Source of the DNA: Sphingomonas sp.
Lineage (GTDB): Bacteria > Pseudomonadota > Alphaproteobacteria > Sphingomonadales > Sphingomonadaceae
DNA: 64,000 nucleotides
NCBI GenBank assembly: GCA_017304655.1
Contig: JAFKLY010000003.1
Span: forward strand, 248,001-312,000
Direction of reading: 5' to 3'
The notes beneath the pieces were generated by a model that did not search any database, had not been told where the DNA came from, and saw only the letters and a program-made list of their open reading frames with translations. Both the position numbers and the translations under genes were made by a program. Below are positions 59,318 through 64,000 of this stretch, piece by piece (the stretch's first letter is position 1; every line of letters begins with the position of its first letter).

Positions 59318-59674
59318 TTAGCGACCGTCGAGCCGCGCGAGCATCACCTTCGCCAGATCATGGCTGGAATAGCTCGTGCCATTGGCAAGATCGAGCCGCT
59401 CGGCCGGCAGCGCCTGGACGCGCTGGAGCGCGGCGCGCGCCTCAGCCTTGCGCTGCGTGCGCGCATAGACGGTCGCGATATTGATGAGCCGGGCGGGATC
59501 TGCCGCATCGGTGTAGCTGGCGGGCTGCAGAATCTGCTCGGCCTGGCTGAGCTGGCCCGCGTTGATCGCGCCAGCAGCATAGCTACCGGTCGCGCCACCG
59601 GTCTGCGCCAGCGCAGCAGACGAGCCGAGCGCCGCAACTGCGGCACCTCCTGCAATCAAGAGCTTGATAACCAT
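59318..59674 (-). CDS. Small secreted TPR-like protein
   Basis: Encodes 118 residues with a signal peptide cut after ALAQ. The mature part resembles one and a half tetratricopeptide repeats (AGAINAGQLSQAEQILQP and PARLINIATVYARTQRKAEA), then LPAERLDLANGTSYSSHDLA. Small sphingomonad proteins of this kind are common and uncharacterised. GAGAGGGA precedes the ATG and a weak PhoB-like pair lies about 40 bases upstream, linking it to the lipoprotein next door. Confidence 0.8.
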   Translation of the reverse strand: MVIKLLIAGGAAVAALGSSAALAQTGGATGSYAAGAINAGQLSQAEQILQPASYTDAADPARLINIATVYARTQRKAEARAALQRVQALPAERLDLANGTSYSSHDLAKVMLARLDGR

Positions 59675-59714
59675 ATGATTCCCTCTCCGAAAGGTGCGAA
59701 TTCCGAAGATGAGT

Positions 59715-59732
59715 ATTTCAGTTTTATGACTC
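59715..59732 (-). promoter_or_regulatory. Weak PhoB-like pair upstream of the TPR-like gene
   Basis: GAGTCAT-AAAA-CTGAAAT read toward the gene: 5 of 7 and 5 of 7 matches to the PhoB half-site, with the right 4-base A-rich spacer. The whole stretch 59715-59850 is AT-rich, which raises the chance of a random match. Confidence 0.25.
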
Positions 59733-59740
59733 AGTGACAA

Positions 59741-59989
59741 TGCGCCGAAATAAATTTTTTGATCGAATTAATATATTGATTTTACGATCTTTTTATCGAT
59801 TTTACTAAGCCTGCATAGCATATGTCATAATACTGTAACAAATATGATTCCGGTCCGATTCGGCCTCGTCGCGCTCCACGCACAGCGGTGCCGCCCGCCC
59901 TTGATGTCGGCGTTCAATCATCATGTCTCTGTGAGAAGGTGGGGAGCTTCTGTTGCCCGGCGCTCCCCGTGCCGCTGGAATCCATTCTG
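59741..59989. other. AT-rich intergenic stretch between the TPR-like gene and ssrA
   Basis: Marked drop in GC between 59741 and 59850, with several TTTT/AAAT tracts, then normal composition. It contains a good PhoB-like site on the plus strand (59822-59839) with TATGAT three bases on, and, nearer ssrA, the inverted repeat GGGGAGC/GCTCCCC (59941-59947 with 59962-59968) and two copies of CTGTTGCCCGG. No convincing gene. Confidence 0.45.
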
Positions 59990-60350
59990 TTGCCCGGTTG
60001 GTCCAACCGCGTTCTATTTGGGTAATGTCAGGCCGTGAGGCCCTCAATTACGCAGCAAGAGCAAGTGCTTCGTTATCGTTGGCACTTATAGGTTTTGAGC
60101 CTTTTACGGGTTACTCAGCCCGGGCGAAAACAGCGCCTTTCAGCACACGTCGATCCTAGTTCGGCCCCGTCAGGAGCGGCATCCTCCAAAGAGGGAAATG
60201 CCGTTTCTGGTGGAGCCGCCGGGTACCGCCCCCGGGTCCGCTGCGCCTATTGCACGCCGCAGTTTATCGCCATAGCCGGACAAGCCGGCGCGCCCGATAT
60301 AGGGATTATCCCGAACAAGAAAAGGGCCGACGCACTGGCCGGCCCTGATC
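59990..60350 (-). ncRNA. ssrA: Transfer-messenger RNA, two-piece (permuted) form
   Basis: Rescues stalled ribosomes. The order is permuted as in alphaproteobacteria: acceptor piece first, ending CGGCTCC-ACCA (CCA at 60210-60208), a short removed spacer, then the coding piece starting GGGGCCGAACTAGGATCGAC at 60168. GGGGCCG pairs with CGGCTCC to form the acceptor stem. The tag frame runs from 60083 to 60048 and reads ANDNEALALAA then TAA. Outer ends are approximate. The T-stem CCGGG/CCCGG is intact but its loop reads GGCGGTA, not the usual TTCRANT. Confidence 0.9.
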
Positions 60351-60410
60351 GACATCGGGGTCGCGTAGCGATGCGCCGCCTCTAGGGCACGCACCGCCGC
60401 TATCGCCTGA

Positions 60411-60680
60411 TTACTTTCGCTTGTCGATTTCGTCGGCCTTCCGCTCGCCTGCCTCGCGCAATGCATCGGCATGGTTTTCCAGCTGGTCAGCGACATTCTC
60501 GGCCTTGTTTTGGGCCGCACCCACCATGTTATCAGCAGCCGCTTCGACGCGATCAGCCTCATTGTCCACCCTGTCGGCGGCATTGTCATAGGCGTTTTCG
60601 AGCTTCTCGGCCTTTTCCGAGCTGCAGGCTGCGAGCGCCATGGCCGGTGCCATGAGAGCAACGATGAAAATGGGTTTCAC
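60411..60680 (-). CDS. Small alanine-rich coiled-coil lipoprotein
   Basis: Encodes 89 residues from a GTG behind AGGAGAC. Lipobox MALAAC gives a lipidated cysteine near residue 19, followed by SSEKAEKLENAY and a highly charged helix with repeated A-D-x-x-x-x-E and N-x-A-D units (ADRVDNEADRVEAAADN), predicted to be a continuous amphipathic helix. Length and form recall Lpp-like or entericidin-like envelope proteins, but no specific family is recognised. Confidence 0.75.
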   Translation of the reverse strand: MKPIFIVALMAPAMALAACSSEKAEKLENAYDNAADRVDNEADRVEAAADNMVGAAQNKAENVADQLENHADALREAGERKADEIDKRK

Positions 60681-60792
60681 GGGCTTGTCTCCTGTTACGC
60701 TCCGCTGGTCCCGCGGAACACAGAAACAAAGCCGATGCAGCCGAAAGGTTCCTTCCGTCGCGACGAACCGAAGTCGCCGCGACGGGAGTGGA

Positions 60793-61212
60793 TTATTTCT
60801 TCAGCGCGTCGCGAATCTCGGTGAGCAGCTCGACTTCGCTTGGCCCGGCGGGCGGTGCAGTCTCCGCTTCCTTCTTGCCGAGGAAGCGATTGGCCTCGCG
60901 CACGATGAGGAAGATGATGAAGGCAAGAATGAGGAAGTTGATGACCGAGGTGACGAAGCTGCCATAAGCCAGCACAGGCACATTGGCGGCCTTCATCCCC
61001 TCTAGCGTGGCCGCCGTCCCGGCAGGCACGGCAGCGAGCGGCAGGAAGTGATTGGAGAAATCGAGCCCGCCAAAAATTGCACCGATCACCGGCATGATCA
61101 CATCGTCGGTCAGCGATTTGACGATCGCGCCGAACGCCGCGCCGATGATGACGCCGACCGCGAGGTCCAGCACATTGCCGCGCGCGATGAAGGCCTTGAA
61201 TTCAGACAGCAT
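60793..61212 (-). CDS. mscL: Large-conductance mechanosensitive channel
   Basis: Emergency osmotic valve, 139 residues. The first membrane helix carries the signature [20 protein letters not shown], and the second is [22 protein letters not shown] ([18 protein letters not shown]). The C-terminal helix ([14 protein letters not shown]) forms the pentameric bundle. ATG at 61212 follows GGGAGA; a start five codons upstream is also open. Monocistronic. Confidence 0.95.
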   Translation of the reverse strand: MLSEFKAFIARGNVLDLAVGVIIGAAFGAIVKSLTDDVIMPVIGAIFGGLDFSNHFLPLAAVPAGTAATLEGMKAANVPVLAYGSFVTSVINFLILAFIIFLIVREANRFLGKKEAETAPPAGPSEVELLTEIRDALKK

Positions 61213-61355
61213 GGCCAAGTCTCCCATGTCGCGGGCCAGTCCCCAGTGCCGCCCGCTCCTGTCCGCGCAGCTAATCCCCTTGCGAGGGACGGATCAACCG
61301 CCTATTTAGCGTGTTACTCTGGCGATACACCGTTCTTTGTAGAGGATGAACCGAC

Positions 61356-61976
61356 ATGGCCTCCCTGCGCTCTCCCGCAACACTGCTGCGCGCGTTCCTT
61401 GCCCTGCTTCTGCCGCTCGCGCTCGCCGCCTGCGGCATCAACTCGGTGCCGACTGCCGAGGAGAATGCCAAGGCCAAGTGGGCTGACGTGCAAGCTGCCT
61501 ATCAGCGCCGCGCCGATCTGATCCCGAACCTCGTGGCGACGGCCAGCAATGCCGCCAAGATCGAACAATCGACCCTTGAAGGCGTCATCAATGCCCGTGC
61601 TTCGGCCACGCAGGTCAAGCTGTCGGCGGATGATCTGACCGATCCGGCCAAGGTGCAGGCCTTCCAGGCCGCGCAGGCCAATGTCTCGAGCTCGCTTTCG
61701 CGCCTGCTCGTCACCGTCGAGCAATATCCGGACCTCAAGAGCCAGGCTCGCTTTGCCGATCTCATGACCCAGCTTGAGGGCACGGAGAACCGCATCACGA
61801 TCGCGATCCGCGATTACAACGCTGCGGTGCAGGACTATAACACCCGTATCCGCACTTTCCCGGAGATGATCGGCGCCAAGCTCGTCCATGGCGCCAAGCC
61901 GCTGACGCCCTTCGAGGCCAAGGCCGGCGCCGACACCGCGCCCGATGTCGGCGCGATGTTCAACGGCAGCAAGTGA
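61356..61976 (+). CDS. lemA: LemA-family protein
   Basis: Encodes 206 residues. The N-terminus is a lipoprotein-type signal (LPLALAACGIN), and the LemA helical bundle follows: KWADVQAAYQRRADLIPNLV, then LSRLLVTVEQYPDLKSQ and RDYNAAVQDYNTRIRTFP, the most conserved family segment. Function is unknown; LemA regularly precedes TPM-domain genes, as here. GAGGA precedes the ATG. Confidence 0.92.
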   Translation: MASLRSPATLLRAFLALLLPLALAACGINSVPTAEENAKAKWADVQAAYQRRADLIPNLVATASNAAKIEQSTLEGVINARASATQVKLSADDLTDPAKVQAFQAAQANVSSSLSRLLVTVEQYPDLKSQARFADLMTQLEGTENRITIAIRDYNAAVQDYNTRIRTFPEMIGAKLVHGAKPLTPFEAKAGADTAPDVGAMFNGSK

Positions 61977-62008
61977 CGCGAGCCGGCCCGGCGACGGGCC
62001 GCCAAGCC

Positions 62009-62836
62009 ATGACCGCCCTGCGCAACGCCTGCTTCATCCTGCTTGCCGCCCTGATGCTGGCGCTGCACCCTGATGCGGCGCTGGCGCAGAGCTTTCCGGC
62101 ACTCAGCGGCCGGGTCGTGGACAATGCGAATCTGCTTGATGCCGCAACCAAGGCGCAGATCGAGCAGACCTCCACCGAGCTTGAGCGCACCACCGGACGG
62201 CAGCTCGTCGTGGCGACCGTGCCCAGTCTCGATGGCTATGAGATTTCCGATTATGGCTATCGGCTCGGCCGCGCCTGGGGCCTGGGCGAAAAGGATCAGA
62301 ATAACGGCGTCCTCCTGCTCGTCGCGCCGAATGAGCGACGCGTGACGATCCAGGTCGGTTATGGGCTCGAGCCGGTGCTGACCGACGCGCTCTCCGGCCG
62401 GATCATCCGCGAGGTCATTACGCCCCGCTTCAAGGATGGCGACATGGCAGGCGGCATCAGCGCCGGCGCCAGTGAAATCGCGCGGATCATAGCGCTTCCG
62501 CCTGATCAGCAGCGCAAGCTGGCGGATGAGGCCGAGCGTAGCCAGCGCCACGGCAACGGCCAGAATATTGGCCCGGCCATCGTCTTCGTGATCTTCATGG
62601 TCCTCTTCGTGTTCCTGCCGATGCTCGGACGGTTGCGCGGTGGCCGGCGCTATCGCGGCGGTGTCCACCCGATCGTGATCTGGGGCGCCAATGAATTGCT
62701 GAACGCGGCTCTGCGCGGCCGGGATGACGATCACTGGGGCGGCGGTGGCGGCTGGGGCGGCGGCGGAGGTGGCGGCGGCGGCTTCTCGGGCGGCGGCGGC
62801 AGCTTCGGTGGCGGCGGCGCGAGCGGAGGCTGGTAA
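62009..62836 (+). CDS. TPM-domain membrane protein (YgcG family)
   Basis: Encodes about 275 residues. A signal peptide is cut after ALAQ, then a TPM domain (LSGRVVDNANLLDAATKAQI ... VVATVPSLDGYEISDYGYRL ... GVLLLVAPNERRVTIQVGYG). One membrane helix (AIVFVIFMVLFVFLPML) follows, and a long Gly-Gly-Gly-Trp/Phe/Ser tail ends the protein. Relatives include photosystem II repair protein Psb32/TLP18.3. A GTG at 61973 overlapping the lemA stop is an alternative start. TAATG overlap with the next gene. Confidence 0.9.
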   Translation: MTALRNACFILLAALMLALHPDAALAQSFPALSGRVVDNANLLDAATKAQIEQTSTELERTTGRQLVVATVPSLDGYEISDYGYRLGRAWGLGEKDQNNGVLLLVAPNERRVTIQVGYGLEPVLTDALSGRIIREVITPRFKDGDMAGGISAGASEIARIIALPPDQQRKLADEAERSQRHGNGQNIGPAIVFVIFMVLFVFLPMLGRLRGGRRYRGGVHPIVIWGANELLNAALRGRDDDHWGGGGGWGGGGGGGGGFSGGGGSFGGGGASGGW

Positions 62837-63519
62837 TGGCAAAGCGCATATCCATGAACGACGCGGATCACGCGCTCGTCACGCAGGCGGTCGCGAAGGC
62901 CGAGCAGCACACCGATGCCGAGATCGTCACCATCGTCGCGCGGCGCTCGGACGCTTATCATGACGTCGGCCTGCACTGGGCGATCCTCTGCGCCTTCCTC
63001 GTTGCGGCCTTCGCGGCGGCCTTCCCGCATCTCTACGAACAGACGCTGATCTGGCTGCTGGGCGAATGGAGCCATGAGCTCCCGTTGCGCATGCTGCTCC
63101 TGTTCCTGCTCGGTCACATGATCCTGAAGTTCCTGGCAGTGCGCTATCTGCTCGCCATTCCGGCGCTGCGGATGCTGGTGACGCCGGGCGCGACCAAGTC
63201 CCGCCGCGTCCGCCGTCGTGCGCTGCTGCTGTTTCGCACCGCTGCCGAGGCGCGCACCGCCAGGCTGACCGGCGTTCTGATCTATCTCTCGCTCGACGAG
63301 CACCGGGCGGAGATCGTCGCGGACGAAGCGATCGCCGCAAAAGTGTCACCCCATGTGTGGGGCGAGGCCATGGCGGCACTGGTCGACGAAGTCCGCGCCG
63401 GACGAATCGCGCAGGGCATGGCGCTGGCCGTCGAGAAGGCTGGACTCATCCTGGCCGAACATTGCCCCCGCAGTGGCGACAACCCCAATGAATTGCCCGA
63501 CCGGCTGATCGAACTGTGA
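62836..63519 (+). CDS. Second TPM-domain membrane protein
   Basis: Encodes 227 residues. An N-terminal cytoplasmic part (ITQAVAKAEQHTDAEIVTIVARRS-like) leads to two or three membrane helices (WAILCAFLVAAFAAAF, MLLLFLLGHMILKFLAV), then a C-terminal TPM-like region with TGVLIYLSLDEHRAEIVAD and IAQGMALAVEKAGLILAEH. This YgcG-related gene completes the lemA-TPM-TPM trio; it shares its first base with the previous stop (TAATG) and its stop with the Nudix start (GTGA). Confidence 0.88.
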   Translation: MAKRISMNDADHALVTQAVAKAEQHTDAEIVTIVARRSDAYHDVGLHWAILCAFLVAAFAAAFPHLYEQTLIWLLGEWSHELPLRMLLLFLLGHMILKFLAVRYLLAIPALRMLVTPGATKSRRVRRRALLLFRTAAEARTARLTGVLIYLSLDEHRAEIVADEAIAAKVSPHVWGEAMAALVDEVRAGRIAQGMALAVEKAGLILAEHCPRSGDNPNELPDRLIEL

Positions 63520-64000
63520 CCCACGAAAGCCCCGAGGATGAGCTGCGTCACCCCGAGGAGGTGATGTGGCAAGGTCGCTTCATCGCCGCGAAGAAGCGCG
63601 GCCGCTGGGAATATGTGTCCCGCGCACGCGGCATCCGCGCAGCGGTCATCGTCGCCATCGATGAAGGGCTGGACGGGCGGCACATCCTGCTGGTCGATCA
63701 GTTCCGCGTACCGCTGGAACGCCGCTGCATCGAGCTTCCCGCCGGTCTGGTGGGTGACGAGAGCGCCGGCGAAGCCCCTGCCCTCGCCGCCACGCGCGAA
63801 CTTGAGGAAGAAACCGGCTATCGCGCCGGCCGAATGGTCGATCTGGGCGAATATTGGAGTTCCCCCGGCATGGTATCCGAGAGCTTCACGCTGTTCAGGG
63901 CGTTCGATCTTGAGAAGGTCGGCGATGGCGGCGGCGTGCCTGGCGAGGACATCCGCGTTCACCGCGTCCCGCTCGCCAGTCTGCCCGACTGGATCTCAGC
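63516..64000 (+). CDS. Nudix hydrolase, ADP-ribose pyrophosphatase-like (3' end outside window)
   Basis: The first 161 codons are present, starting at a GTG that overlaps the previous stop. The Nudix box is complete: GDESAGE, then RELEEETGY, matching G-x5-E-x7-R-E-x2-E-E-x-G. The preceding VDQFRVPLERRCIELPAGLVG is typical of ADP-ribose pyrophosphatases, which hydrolyse ADP-ribose to AMP and ribose 5-phosphate. It is coupled to the lemA-TPM genes, which suggests co-transcription, not a shared function. Confidence 0.9.
   Translation, partial: MTHESPEDELRHPEEVMWQGRFIAAKKRGRWEYVSRARGIRAAVIVAIDEGLDGRHILLVDQFRVPLERRCIELPAGLVGDESAGEAPALAATRELEEETGYRAGRMVDLGEYWSSPGMVSESFTLFRAFDLEKVGDGGGVPGEDIRVHRVPLASLPDWIS

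Noticed and set aside
59805..60047. 80-codon minus-strand frame
   Set aside because: It ends in AT-rich DNA and overlaps the tmRNA coding piece; no plausible start signal.
62742..62836. Gly-rich low-complexity end of the TPM protein as a separate repeat element
   Set aside because: It is in frame, a common feature of YgcG-type tails, and is explained by the gene.

Overview
The window looks like chromosomal DNA of an alphaproteobacterium, most probably a sphingomonad (Sphingomonas/Sphingobium/Sphingopyxis group). It is GC-rich. The ATP synthase Fo genes stand alone as atpI-atpB-atpE-atpF'-atpF. The tmRNA gene is circularly permuted (two-piece) and encodes the tag ANDNEALALAA. TonB-dependent receptor and Yip1-type genes fit the same group. 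Most of the window is ordinary core genome. I see no prophage, integrase, transposase, rRNA or CRISPR array. These family assignments come from reading the sequence; no database was searched.

Layout. 1-11 kb: truncated hrpB, a secreted protein, a polyprenyl diphosphate synthase, chorismate mutase, dnaE, a Yip1 membrane protein, an SDR and lolD-lolC. 11-15 kb: a small heat-shock gene with a sigma-32-like promoter and a ROSE-like RNA thermometer, a CLC chloride channel, a membrane protein and a GNAT acetyltransferase. 15-24 kb: pyrG, secG, uvrC, an exported methyltransferase-like protein and the Fo operon. 23-27 kb: ydbH-ynbE-ydbL, a lipid-transport bridge system. 27-41 kb: radC, purB, lapA, pyrF, an amine oxidase with its own cytochrome c, HNH, MOSC, a glycosyltransferase, DUF2218-padR, rarA coupled to a possible RNase H-fold protein, an amidotransferase, an aminotransferase and tRNA-Thr. 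41-54 kb: a complete type II secretion (T2SS) operon, gspC-D-E-F-G-I-H-J-K-L-M-N-O, read leftward with nearly every junction overlapping. 54-60 kb: a 2OG-Fe(II) hydroxylase, a TonB-dependent receptor, a large beta-helix-like lipoprotein and a small TPR-like secreted protein. 60-64 kb: ssrA, a small lipoprotein, mscL, lemA with two TPM-domain genes, and a truncated Nudix gene.

The most interesting region is 41-60 kb. The T2SS, a TonB receptor and a lipoprotein with an export-type N-terminus sit together. The lipoprotein promoter carries four 11-bp-spaced repeats resembling PhoB boxes, and weaker versions precede gspC and the small TPR-like gene. I infer a phosphate-starvation module in which the T2SS moves a surface lipoprotein that works with the TonB receptor. 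A second oddity lies inside the operon: the prepilin leader of gspG is a tandem array of 33-bp units, each carrying an ATG and a cleavage-like site, and gspJ has a related two-unit version.

Smaller finds are REP/REPIN-type palindromes, a dispersed 39-nt repeat present twice at about 82% identity, and a perfect 16-bp palindrome between padR and rarA. The tmRNA also has an unusual T-loop.
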